A model generated the notes under the pieces. It did not search any database and was not told the origin of the DNA. It worked only from the letters and a program-made list of their open reading frames with translations. From Nostoc mirabile CHAB5784 (GTDB taxonomy: Bacteria > Cyanobacteriota > Cyanobacteriia > Cyanobacteriales > Nostocaceae): DNA of 64,000 nt. Positions 44,602 through 53,301 of this stretch are shown here, piece by piece. The translations under genes were made by a program, and so were the position numbers. Every line of letters starts with the position of its first letter. Position 1 is the first letter of the stretch. The stretch spans positions 1-64,000 of the forward strand of contig NZ_JAIVFS010000026.1 of the NCBI RefSeq assembly GCF_020829645.1. The letters run 5' to 3'.

Positions 44602-44631
44602 ATTTAGCGAAAGTTGACAGGCATTGAACAA
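44602..44631. repeat. 30-bp direct repeat, left copy
   Basis: It contains ATTTAGCGAAAGTTGACAGG followed by CATTGAACAA. It matches 45681-45710 at 29 of 30 bases. The two copies bracket the orf107-Uma2 gene pair. Confidence 0.85.
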
Positions 44632-44724
44632 AAGGATAGAAGGGAAGATGAAGAAGATATTGCCCTGTCTATAAGTACCAATATATAAAGGTACACTAAT
44701 TGTAACTTTTTCCACAAAAACACT

Positions 44725-45048
44725 ATGGTATGGTCACTAGAAGAAATTGCCAGAGATAGCCGAATAGCCAAAGAATATTTAGGGGAGATTTCTAGAAAAG
44801 AACCACCTCAGAGTGAACTGTGGGATGAAATACAGTCCGAAATCCTAGCAAAGTATGATGAGCAATTAGAGCAACTTGGAATTAATCTCCTTGACTGGGA
44901 GTTGATAGAAGCAATCAAGTATGCCATTTGTTTAGAGGATGCCATCATCCGAACGCTGCAACGTGCAAAGTATGGTTTTGAAAGTAAAACCCATGCTCAC
45001 AGATACTTTGCAGCCGCACTTAGGGAAGGTTGGACTCCAATCTGGTAG
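44725..45048 (+). CDS. Hypothetical protein upstream of Uma2
   Basis: A 107-residue helical, acidic protein (SLEEIARDSRIAKEYLGEIS, then DAIIRTLQRAKYGFESKTHA). No known domain was recognised. It lies 45 bp before the Uma2 gene on the same strand, and both sit between direct repeats, so they probably moved together. An antitoxin-like or regulatory partner role is possible but unsupported. Confidence 0.65.
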   Translation: MVWSLEEIARDSRIAKEYLGEISRKEPPQSELWDEIQSEILAKYDEQLEQLGINLLDWELIEAIKYAICLEDAIIRTLQRAKYGFESKTHAHRYFAAALREGWTPIW

Positions 45049-45093
45049 CAGGTTAACCATAATAGTGATAATCAAGACAGGAGAAACTGCAAG

Positions 45094-45669
45094 ATGAATG
45101 CTATTACTCTGAACTTAGAACCATTAATCAATCTCACTTCTGAGCAGTTTTATCAGCTATGTCAAGTCAACCCTGATGCTAAACTAGAGCGCACTGCATT
45201 AGGAGAATTAGTTGTAATGGCACCAACTGGTGGAGAAACTGGTAGTCGAAACCGCAGACTAACTCAACGCTTGGGAACTTGGACAGATGAAGACGGGACT
45301 GGAGAAGCTTTTGACTCTTCAACGATGTTTCAGCTTCCCAATGGAGCTTTACGTTCGCCTGATGCGGCTTGGGTTTATTTAGAGAGGTGGGAAGCACTGG
45401 CTCCTGAACAACGAAGAACTTTTTCACCCATCTGTCCTGACTTCGTAGTAGAGCTGCGCTCTGAATCTGATACGCTCAAGTCCCTCCAAGACAAAATGCA
45501 AGAGTATATGGAGAATGGTACGCGCTTGGGCTGGCTGATTGACCCTAAAGGAAAGCAGGTAGAAATTTATCGCCAAGGAAAAGAAAAGGAAGTGCTACTT
45601 TCACCAAATCAGTTATCAGGGGAGCAGGTACTGCCAGGTTTTGTTTGGGATTTACAAGGAATTCTTTAA
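45094..45669 (+). CDS. Uma2 family (DUF820) putative endonuclease
   Basis: A 191-residue protein of the Uma2/DUF820 family, which is greatly expanded in cyanobacteria and has a PD-(D/E)XK nuclease-like fold. Visible motifs are LVVMAPTGGETGSRNRRLTQ, the metal-site region RSPDAAWV, and PDFVVELRSESDTLKSLQDK, followed by GTRLGWLIDP. The biological role of the family is unresolved. A good ribosome site (AGGAGAAA) precedes the ATG. It is bracketed with the upstream hypothetical gene by 30-bp direct repeats. Confidence 0.9.
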   Translation: MNAITLNLEPLINLTSEQFYQLCQVNPDAKLERTALGELVVMAPTGGETGSRNRRLTQRLGTWTDEDGTGEAFDSSTMFQLPNGALRSPDAAWVYLERWEALAPEQRRTFSPICPDFVVELRSESDTLKSLQDKMQEYMENGTRLGWLIDPKGKQVEIYRQGKEKEVLLSPNQLSGEQVLPGFVWDLQGIL

Positions 45670-45680
45670 TAATTTTTACC

Positions 45681-45710
45681 ATTTAGCGAAAGTTGACAGG
45701 GATTGAACAA
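45681..45710. repeat. 30-bp direct repeat, right copy
   Basis: It contains ATTTAGCGAAAGTTGACAGG followed by GATTGAACAA, the mate of 44602-44631. It begins 12 bp after the Uma2 stop codon. Confidence 0.85.
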
Positions 45711-45921
45711 CTTGAATTCACTTCTACCGCCCCCAAAGCTTTAAAAATTTATTAATAACAGTGTATTTGCTGTACCTATTTTTAGATATATTTACTATAG
45801 TGATGTAAACGAAAAAATAAGGTTTTCAGGTGATGCTTTTGGACTAACAAGAGCGTTTGTTTTTTCTTACGTGTTGCGAAATTCAGGTATGAAAATGATT
45901 TTGCGTGATTTCAAAACCTTT

Positions 45922-45951
45922 GTAGAGACGTTGCAATTGCAACGTCTCTAC
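45922..45951. repeat. Perfect 30-bp palindrome
   Basis: GTAGAGACGTTGCAA joined directly to its inverse complement. It belongs to the GTAGAGACG...CGTCTCTAC family of Nostoc palindromes, related to the repeat inside narB. The surrounding non-coding stretch (45711-46061) shows no gene. Confidence 0.8.
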
Positions 45952-46061
45952 ACCAAGATTTATATATCTAATCAGCAACGCCCAACGCCGAAAAAACCTT
46001 TCCTTACTCCCTATTCCCCATCCTCACCCAGCAAACTCTGCTTGACAGACTACTGGTATTG

Positions 46062-47030
46062 TTAGAGTCGAGCAATTATCTTGGCATTCTCTGGTAGCTT
46101 GGCGTCTCTTTGTCCAGCAGTACGCGCCCTAGCTGTGAACAAACCAATGGGAGTATTTAATAAATCTACAAGGGTGGCTTGACCAGCAATCGCCTTTTTA
46201 ATATCTCTTGGTATTTCCTTCAAGAACCAACGTGCCAAACGATAGCCATATTCTTTGGGTGTCATCTTTCGCATCAAATCTACACCGTACAGTTCGTGCA
46301 GATAGCGATTTGAGCGTCCATAGCGCCGCCATTGACTTTGCAGTTCTTTAAGTGTATTGCGGTGGCGGTGCTGAACGATCGCATTCGGGGCAAATTCCAA
46401 ACGCCCGATGTTTTCCCCCAAAATCCGCCAGCAAATGTCGGCATCGCCACCAGTGGTAAGATAGGGACGAAATAAACCCGCTTTTTCTAAGGCAGTGCGT
46501 CGAATCGCCAAATTAGCCGTTTGACCATAGGGACGAAAGGAATGTTTAAGGGTATGCTTTTGCGACAAAGTTTCTTGACGGTCTGCGTGTTGTTCTAGCA
46601 GAGTTGTGCCTGGTAGTGCCAAAATCTCACCAGCGACAATTACCACTTCTTTGTTGACAAAAGGCTTAATTAATGTATCTAACCATTGCGGTTGTGGACG
46701 ACAATCTGCATCAGTAAAAACGATAATTTCACCCGTAGCGGCGCGAATCGCAGTATTACGAGCAGCATAAGAGCTTTGAATTTGGTTTTCGCTCAATGGG
46801 CGAATTGTGATGGGGCAATTTTCGGCAGATGTTTTGAGGATGGTGAGAGTGCGATCGCTACTATTATTGTCCACTAACAAGTACTCTACTTGGTCTTTCG
46901 GGTAAGTTTGAGACAACAGACAATTGATTAACTCTGCTAAATCCGCCTCACCGTTATAAATAGGAACAACCACCGACACCATTGGTAAAAAGCTGGTGGC
47001 GGTGCTTGCATCAACTGGCTGATGATTCAT
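46062..47030 (-). CDS. Family 2 glycosyltransferase
   Basis: A 322-residue GT-A fold transferase. The nucleotide-sugar domain has VSVVVPIYNGEADLAELINC, then EYLLVDNNSSDRT, the metal-binding DAD in EIIVFTDADCRPQP, and the later GGDADICWRI motif. The C-terminal part (QSQWRRYGRSNRYLHELYG) is typical of the family. It has no membrane segment, so it is likely cytoplasmic and membrane-associated. The sugar and acceptor are unknown. No polysaccharide cluster surrounds it. Confidence 0.9.
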   Translation of the reverse strand: MNHQPVDASTATSFLPMVSVVVPIYNGEADLAELINCLLSQTYPKDQVEYLLVDNNSSDRTLTILKTSAENCPITIRPLSENQIQSSYAARNTAIRAATGEIIVFTDADCRPQPQWLDTLIKPFVNKEVVIVAGEILALPGTTLLEQHADRQETLSQKHTLKHSFRPYGQTANLAIRRTALEKAGLFRPYLTTGGDADICWRILGENIGRLEFAPNAIVQHRHRNTLKELQSQWRRYGRSNRYLHELYGVDLMRKMTPKEYGYRLARWFLKEIPRDIKKAIAGQATLVDLLNTPIGLFTARARTAGQRDAKLPENAKIIARL

Positions 47031-47109
47031 AAATCTGAGATTTGGGAGATGGGATTACTAGCTAGTATTCCCAAACTAAAATCCTGGAACGGTATATCAA
47101 GCAGTTTTC

Positions 47110-47672
47110 TTGACACTCCCCGCAGCTATTGCCGAGGGGATTCTTGGTTCAACGAGTCCACTTAATCTAGACGCCTTGCAGTATCTAAGCCAGAGGTGGT
47201 TCTCTCCCCAAACTTTAACTTTCGGTATGCCCTACCGTAGTTGCATTACTGCAAAGTTTGTTTGAAGTTTAATGCTGGTCGTCTAGCTCCCATGTTCGCG
47301 TTAGCGTCTCGTAGAGAAGATTTTACCTATTCTTGGGATGTTCTAGAACTGTGGAATAGAACCCTATATCTTCAATTGTCTTCGCGTTAGCGTCTCCCCT
47401 TGGGAGAAGGTTCAGCACGGCAGTTGACGGCAGTTGCTCATGGGGGAAACCCCCAAGACCGCACTGCCTCCTCCACTTGGGGAGACCCCAAGACCGCACT
47501 GCCTCGTCTACGTGTTAGGTAGCAATAGGGTTTTTTAAGTGGTTAATTACCCTTCCACTACAGTAACTATACCACATTCCACTGAGGGCTAAAGCCCAAA
47601 AGCTAAGGTTTTCATCCCCGGTTTAAAACACGAAATACGCAACTACGTTGCTTTTTCTCCGGGGTTTTCAAC
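47110..47672. mobile_element. Decayed IS200/IS605-type element without transposase
   Basis: The right-end motif TTGACACTCCCC with hairpin arms CCCC/GGGG (47110-47140) matches that of the TnpB element at 22.05 kb. The left end (GAAATACGCAACTACGTT, then TCCGGGGTTTTCAACC) resembles that element's left end. Between them are a GGTATGCCCTACCGTAG stretch like the 3' part of tnpB and two inserted GCGTCTC-type dispersed repeats. No protein gene remains. Confidence 0.65.
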
Positions 47673-47714
47673 CTACCCTTTATAAACACCTGGGAACAAA
47701 TCATTCGCGTCAAT

Positions 47715-49055
47715 CTAAAATTTTAGGTTATCGGCGCGGCTCATGGGTCGAGTGGGCTGATTTGCTGGCGGTTGGGCAAAGTTGTTATTTGATAAAATTG
47801 CGATCGCACGGGCATATTGCGGATCACTCTTAGTTCCGATTAAATCGGGATTAGAAGCCAACTGCCGCTCTTGTGCCTCTGTCAAGTCTAACTTGATATC
47901 TGGGGCAATCCCTTTATGGTTAATATCTGTTCCCGCCGGGGTGTAGTAATGGGCAATGGTGACAGCCAAGCCGGAACCATCTGCAAGTTCATGAACTGAC
48001 TGCACTAAGGCTTTACCAAAGGTTTGACCACCTACGACTACCGCTCGCTTATTATCCTTGAGTGCCCCTGTGAGGATTTCGCTAGCACTAGCTGAATTAC
48101 CATCCACTAAGACCGCTAAAGGACGATTTGTTAGAGCGGTGCGATTGGCTTTAGTTTCCTCAGTGCTGCCCACACGGTCTACTGTCTTGACAATGCCGCC
48201 GTCATTATACCACATTCGGGCAATTTCAATGCTCGCCTGTAACAACCCGCCAGGATTTCCCCGCAAATCCAAGACATAAGAATCAACTTTCTTAGTGTTC
48301 AAATCGCGGATGGCTCGTTGCATTTGGTCTGCGGCATGAGCGCTAAATTCCCGCAAACGGATATAGCCAACGCGGCGATTCCCTTCTTGCTTGAGGGTAT
48401 AACGTACCGTTGGCACTTCAATACTTGCCCTTGTCAGCTTCAAATCAAAGGCATTTTGCCCCGCCCGTCCCAGCTTTAGCTTGATGGCAGTACCCGCTTT
48501 GCCACGAATTAGCTTAGAAGCATCATCCACCTTCATTTTGAGAGTGGGTTTGCCATCAATTGCCAAAATTTCATCGCCTGCTTTGATTCCAGCTTTCAAT
48601 GCTGGAGAATTTTCTATGGCTTCGACAACAGTGAGCCGCTGAGTTTTTTCGTTCACTTCCATCCGAATGCCAATACCAGAGACTTCCCCAGATGTTTGGC
48701 TAGTCAGAGCTTCAAACTGTTTGGGGTCCATGAATCGAGTGTAAGGATCTCCCAACTTTTGTAAAGCTTCGCGGATGGCAGTATAAGCTTCTTCTCGAGA
48801 AGAATAGTCTTTGCTCAATAGGCTTTGCCTGGTTGCTTCCCAATCTTGTTGATTAAATTTGCCATCAACATATTCATGATTCACCAGTTGCCATACTTGG
48901 TCAACTATCACTTTCGGGCTGTCTTGTAGGGCTAGAGCGGCACGGACACCACGAGTCCAAGCGGTGCCGAACAAAGACATAGTAGCAGTAGTGGCGATCG
49001 CTCCACCAATCAAGGCTACTTGGAGCGGCGAGTAACTTTTCGCAGATTGGTTCAT
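47715..49055 (-). CDS. Carboxyl-terminal processing protease (S41 family)
   Basis: A 446-residue exported serine protease. The N-terminal signal/anchor is followed by a PDZ domain (about residues 130-205: GIGIRMEVNEKTQRLTVVEA, then IKAGDEILAIDGKP) and the S41 catalytic core. The core has LDLRGNPGGLL, the nucleophile Ser in DGNSASASEIL and the general-base Lys in QTFGKALVQ. Cyanobacterial genomes encode several Ctp proteases. One of them (CtpA) matures the photosystem II D1 protein, and this gene could be that or a paralog such as CtpB/CtpC. It is located in the thylakoid lumen or periplasm. Confidence 0.93.
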   Translation of the reverse strand: MNQSAKSYSPLQVALIGGAIATTATMSLFGTAWTRGVRAALALQDSPKVIVDQVWQLVNHEYVDGKFNQQDWEATRQSLLSKDYSSREEAYTAIREALQKLGDPYTRFMDPKQFEALTSQTSGEVSGIGIRMEVNEKTQRLTVVEAIENSPALKAGIKAGDEILAIDGKPTLKMKVDDASKLIRGKAGTAIKLKLGRAGQNAFDLKLTRASIEVPTVRYTLKQEGNRRVGYIRLREFSAHAADQMQRAIRDLNTKKVDSYVLDLRGNPGGLLQASIEIARMWYNDGGIVKTVDRVGSTEETKANRTALTNRPLAVLVDGNSASASEILTGALKDNKRAVVVGGQTFGKALVQSVHELADGSGLAVTIAHYYTPAGTDINHKGIAPDIKLDLTEAQERQLASNPDLIGTKSDPQYARAIAILSNNNFAQPPANQPTRPMSRADNLKF

Positions 49056-49364
49056 GTATATTAGCTGGAATAATTGTGTTATTGACAGTTTAGCAATCAG
49101 GCTTTCAAGAGACTTTTAAGTTTTTATACCCCAAACTAAGCTCTGCTCCCTTCATCATTTTTATCGTTGAATGATGCCGAAAATACTGCATTCTTAACAA
49201 CCATTTCTCAGTTTGTTAGCCTTCTCCGGAAGGCTATACTGAACATGTGACACTTTGATCAGCGTCATTTTTGTACTTATTCATTACTTTTATAACATAG
49301 CACTTTGATCACTGAATTGCAGTACTGTTAGACAGCCATTAAATCAGCTTTTCTTACCTAAGTC
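49056..49364. other. Divergent intergenic region between ctp and ydcF-like genes
   Basis: It must hold the promoters for both divergent genes. A direct repeat of ACTTTGATCA (about 49252-49261 and 49302-49311) is present and could be a regulator site. No other structure was recognised. Confidence 0.45.
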
Positions 49365-50063
49365 ATGAAACGTAAATTTCCCATCAAATCGTTAATTTCT
49401 ATTAAAAAAAATTTTGCTAATCTGTGGCAATCGTTACAAAAACTAACTGGTGGATTGTACTTTGTTTTGGGCACTTGGCTGATTTTTACCACTATAACCT
49501 TAGTTTTTGCTTCTTCGCAGCCAGTAGATGCTTTCTTTGTGCTTGGTGGCAGTATTCGTCGAGAAACTTATGTTGCCCAACAAGCAAAACAATACCCGCA
49601 AACCCCAATTTTAATTTCTCATGGTTCCCCAGACCCCTGTATATGGTTGATTTTTCAGGCGGAATTAGCAAGGTTACAAAACGTTTGGTTAGAAAACTGC
49701 GCGAATTCTACCTTTGAAAATTTTTATTATGGTATTCCAATTTTGCGACGTTGGGGAGTGCATAAAGTCATGTTGATTACCTCGCCAAGTCATTTACCCA
49801 GAGCCAAATGGATGGCACAGATTCTCTTGGGCGCTCATGGTATTTGGTTAGAGACAGAGATTGTTGAAGAGTTGGGTGTTCCTGGTAATAATGAATCTTG
49901 GGTCAAAACTGGATTAGATGTAACACGTAGCTTATTTTGGGCGATTGTAAGTCAAATTATTCAACCGCAATGCTCAAATGTAACAAGACTTACCGAAGTA
50001 GATATGCAAGCTTGGGAGAATCGAGGTTTTCATTGTGAACACCAAGGCGGGTTGAGGAGATAA
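49365..50063 (+). CDS. YdcF/SanA-like (DUF218) protein
   Basis: A 232-residue protein with an N-terminal membrane anchor (about residues 28-52) and a DUF218 domain: VDAFFVLGGSIRRETYVAQQ, then ISHGSPDPC, ENCANSTFENFYYGIPILRR and MLITSPSHLPRAKWMAQILL. The family is associated with envelope integrity or polysaccharide metabolism in other bacteria, without a known reaction. The length is normal. It converges with the broken toxin-antitoxin locus downstream. Confidence 0.85.
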   Translation: MKRKFPIKSLISIKKNFANLWQSLQKLTGGLYFVLGTWLIFTTITLVFASSQPVDAFFVLGGSIRRETYVAQQAKQYPQTPILISHGSPDPCIWLIFQAELARLQNVWLENCANSTFENFYYGIPILRRWGVHKVMLITSPSHLPRAKWMAQILLGAHGIWLETEIVEELGVPGNNESWVKTGLDVTRSLFWAIVSQIIQPQCSNVTRLTEVDMQAWENRGFHCEHQGGLRR

Positions 50064-50064
50064 C

Positions 50065-50426
50065 TTACTCGTAATGTGTCCACATGCGAATTATCTTAAC
50101 TACTTGCTCGGATTCGATGACCTCATATCAACCTCCAACTCGCTCCTTCAGGGTTTAGAAGTGGCTCCTCAGATGCTTGCTGACTCACCAATCCAACTCT
50201 CCATTACATTCTTGGATCTGGGTTGCTAGTCCTTCTTTGATAGATTCTCGCATTCCAGGGATAGACAATAAGTAAAGAGTCTCCTGAATTGCAGACCAAT
50301 CTTTTTTTGCAAGTAAAATCGCATTACAGAATCGTTCTTGACTGCTTCTTTACCCGGAACTACTATCGGTTCACTGATCAGTGTTAGTACATCTTCATAA
50401 TACTGAGCATAGCCCTGTTTTGTCAC
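50065..50426 (-). pseudogene. Wrecked YefM-type antitoxin and RelE-type toxin locus
   Basis: The ATG at 50426 opens a YefM-like start (YYEDVLTLISEPIVVPGKEA). After about 30 codons the antitoxin text continues in another frame as NAILLAKKDWSAIQETLYLL, then SIPGMRESIKEGLATQIQEC, to a stop at 50185-50187, which shows a frameshift near 50335. Downstream, LKERVGG, a stop, and YEVIESEQVVKIIRMWTHYE (stop at 50065-50067) are the ends of a RelE-family toxin with its middle deleted. Both genes are therefore dead. Confidence 0.75.
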
Positions 50427-51258
50427 TCTCGGAAAACAATAATCGAAGCAAGATTCTGAAACTTTGATTGAGTCAAGCTTTGAGCCAATATTATCTAACA
50501 GTAACTGAAATTTATAGCCAAAACCTGGAGATTAAAGTCCTGAAAGGCTTTCAGTGATTGGGTTATCCCAAAGTGATAAAAGAGGGTTATAGTAATCCTA
50601 TCTGAGTTGTGGAAATTACTTTTTAATCGAACCACAGAGGCGCAGAGAACACAGAGAGAAGAATCAACAGAAATTTTCACAAATGATTTAGGACTGCTAT
50701 AGTGAAGTGAACATCATAATTAAAGGTCACGCGAATACATTGATTAATTGGTTGTAGATTAAAAGCGGTTTTTTGTTGAATAACCATTAGAATATTATTA
50801 TTTTTTAATTAATTGTGAATATATGCAGCAATGCAATCAAAATTAATATTAAATTGGCAAAAAAGTCTTTAAAAGCTAAAATTTAAAATAAACCTTTTTA
50901 AAAATAGGCTGAGAGAATAATTATACTTTTGTAGCGTATTTACCTTAATGTAAAAGCTTAAAAATTAGATTAATTTAAAATTTTATTGATGTCCAGATTT
51001 GATATTTAAGATTGCCTATGCATATCATTATTATATTAAATTCTAATTTTTTTCCGTAACAAGTTTTGATGCTTTATCTAATCGAAATGGTATCTTTACA
51101 GTATCTTATTGAAAGTCAGGATATTTTTATAGATTCAGTGAAGTTATGATCTCAGTAATATATTATCTAGCTGCTTGAATCACAAAGTATCAAGTTTAGT
51201 GCTAGATTTTATACTTGGTTGCCACAAAAAAGTTGGGCAACTTCTCCTGAAATTCATC
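50427..51258. other. AT-rich region upstream of the ebo cluster
   Basis: It contains one dispersed repeat (CCACAGAGGCGCAGAGAACA, about 50632-50651). The 50700-51170 part is very AT-rich with no gene and probably includes the ebo promoter. A TTG-started extension of eboA from 51175 is open but not preferred. Confidence 0.5.
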
Positions 51259-52140
51259 ATGAGTAAAGTAAACGAGTTATTGCATCACTGGCTGTTAAAG
51301 TCTGTTTCAGAGAAAGCTTTTGCTTGGCTGGAACAGAAGCGATCGCAGATTGCTAGCGGCGCTGCTCTTAGAGTGTTTTTTACGGCTTTTAGTGCTGTGC
51401 CGCGTTATCTAGGTAAACAGGATTTGCAGCTAACATTCCAGGACTTGGAAGCAGCACAGGATGTGATTCCCGGTTGGTATGCTGATCATTGGAGTGTAGA
51501 TCAAGCAGGTCGCACACTCTTGCTTTTAGCTTTGCCCCATGATGATGCTGAGGGCTATGTGCGATCGCTTGATAAATTCTTCTCCACTGCCGATATGGGG
51601 GAGTTAGTTGTCCTTTATCAAAGTTTGCCTTTATTACCACATCCAGAGTTACATCGCCATCGCGCTGCTGAGGGAATTCGCAGCAATATGAGTAATGTAT
51701 TCCAAGCCATAGCACTACGAAATCCTTATCCAGCAAATTATTTAGATAATGCTGCTTGGAATCAGATGGTGCTAAAAGCTGTGTTTGTCGGCAGTCCGTT
51801 GCATCTAATTTGGGGACTAGATCGGCGTGCTAATCCAGAATTGGCGAGGATGTTAGCAGACTATGCCCATGAACGTTGGGCAGCTAAACGCTCAGTTACG
51901 CCAGAACTTTGGCGACCTGTAGGACGGTTTGCGGATAGTGCAATCATCACAGATTTGGAAAAAGTACTGGCTAATGGGGATATACACGAGCAAGAAGCAG
52001 CAGCCTTAGCTTGTGCTGAGTCTCCTTTACCCCAAGCACAAGCATTACTTTCTCGCTACCCAGATTTACAGTCATCGATTCAAAAAGGTAATCTGACTTG
52101 GAATAGTTTTAGCCGCGATGGCCTTTTTGTTTACAAATAA
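51259..52140 (+). CDS. eboA: EboA family protein
   Basis: A 293-residue helical protein recognised as EboA (LRVFFTAFSAVPRYLGKQDL, then GWYADHWSVDQAGRTLLLLA, then NYLDNAAWNQMVLKAVFVGS). The ebo cluster moves or handles a metabolic precursor. In N. punctiforme it is needed to bring the scytonemin precursor to the periplasm (established). The biochemical role of EboA is unknown. The ATG at 51259 is chosen because the upstream 28 codons start with TTG and look unlike the family. It heads five co-directional genes, with eboB starting 126 bp downstream. Confidence 0.88.
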   Translation: MSKVNELLHHWLLKSVSEKAFAWLEQKRSQIASGAALRVFFTAFSAVPRYLGKQDLQLTFQDLEAAQDVIPGWYADHWSVDQAGRTLLLLALPHDDAEGYVRSLDKFFSTADMGELVVLYQSLPLLPHPELHRHRAAEGIRSNMSNVFQAIALRNPYPANYLDNAAWNQMVLKAVFVGSPLHLIWGLDRRANPELARMLADYAHERWAAKRSVTPELWRPVGRFADSAIITDLEKVLANGDIHEQEAAALACAESPLPQAQALLSRYPDLQSSIQKGNLTWNSFSRDGLFVYK

Positions 52141-52266
52141 TAGGGACTGGGGACTGGGGATTGGGGACTCGGAATGAGGAAGACAAGGAGAATAACCAAT
52201 GCCCAATTCCCTATTCCCAATGCCCTATTCCCAATGCCCAATCCTCAATGCTCAATCATTAAAACC

Positions 52267-53175
52267 ATGATGTTTATCGATCCTCACATTCACATGTGTT
52301 CGCGCACTACTTACGATTACTTAGTAATGCGGGAATATGGCATTGTCGCTGTTATTGAACCAGCCTTTTGGTTAGGACAACCGCGAACAAACGCTGGCAC
52401 ATTTAAAGACTACTTCAGTAGTCTTGTGGGCTGGGAACGGTTTCGTGCTAGTCAATTTGGCATCCAACATTACTGCACAATCGGCCTCAATCCGAAAGAA
52501 GCTAACAATGAGGCATTAGCAGCAGAAGTTATAGAACTGCTACCACTTTATGCCTGTAAAGAAGGAGTTGTTGCCATTGGTGAAATTGGCTACGACGACA
52601 TGACAGAAGCAGAAGATAAGTACTTTTGTCAACAGTTAGCATTAGCCAAAGAACTCGATATGTTGGTGCTAATTCATACGCCTCATCGCAATAAAAAGGC
52701 GGGTGCTAGTCGGAGTATGGATCGCTGTATTGAATATGGCTTAGATCCTTCACAAGTAATTATTGACCACAACAACGAGGAAACCGTTGAGGAAGTATTA
52801 GGACGGGGTTTTTGGGCAGCTTTCACGATTTATCCACAGACGAAAATGGGTAACGCCAGAATGGTTGAAGTTGTCCGTAAATATGGACGTGATCGTATCA
52901 TTGTAGATAGTAGTGCTGATTGGGGTATTAGCGATCCTTTAGCAGTCCCGAAAACGGCTCAGTTAATGTTAGATAGGGGCATTCCTGAAGAACATGTACG
53001 AGCAGTTTGTTATGAAAACGCCCTAGCTGCTTACAGTCAAACTGGGCAGATGCAAGCATCAGACTGGCTCAATCCTCAATCTATTGATCAGCGTCAGTTG
53101 TTCAATGGCAATTCTGTGTTGCGGGGACAAGAACCAGGAATCAAATCAGTTTCAGATTATGTGTTGATTGAGTAG
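52267..53175 (+). CDS. eboB: EboB, TatD-like metal-dependent hydrolase
   Basis: A 302-residue TIM-barrel hydrolase of the TatD type. Metal-binding residues appear in FIDPHIHMCSRTTYDY, IGEIGYDD, LIHTPHR, IIDHNNEE and IVDSSADWG. The start at 52267 (MMFIDPHIHM) is chosen because the open upstream extension is translated CCCAATGC-type repeat DNA. The substrate is unknown. Second gene of the ebo cluster. Confidence 0.9.
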   Translation: MMFIDPHIHMCSRTTYDYLVMREYGIVAVIEPAFWLGQPRTNAGTFKDYFSSLVGWERFRASQFGIQHYCTIGLNPKEANNEALAAEVIELLPLYACKEGVVAIGEIGYDDMTEAEDKYFCQQLALAKELDMLVLIHTPHRNKKAGASRSMDRCIEYGLDPSQVIIDHNNEETVEEVLGRGFWAAFTIYPQTKMGNARMVEVVRKYGRDRIIVDSSADWGISDPLAVPKTAQLMLDRGIPEEHVRAVCYENALAAYSQTGQMQASDWLNPQSIDQRQLFNGNSVLRGQEPGIKSVSDYVLIE

Positions 53176-53301
53176 AAAATTGGGAGAGACGCGATTAATC
53201 GCGTCTGTACTAGGGAGTGGGGAAGAGGAATTGCATAAATATCTGATTCATCTGTAATATGCGGTTTATTTTGATAAATGATTAGGAACGGAGGCAGATA
53301 A

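Noticed and set aside
45871..46065. 64-codon frame
   Set aside because: It contains a perfect 30-bp palindrome and a CCCTATTCCCCA repeat. Not a plausible protein.
51175..51258. Longer eboA with a TTG start
   Set aside because: The extension does not resemble EboA, and an ATG with family-like sequence follows at 51259.
52174..52266. Longer eboB
   Set aside because: The extra residues are translated repeat DNA (CCCAATGC-type). The ATG at 52267 gives the conserved start.
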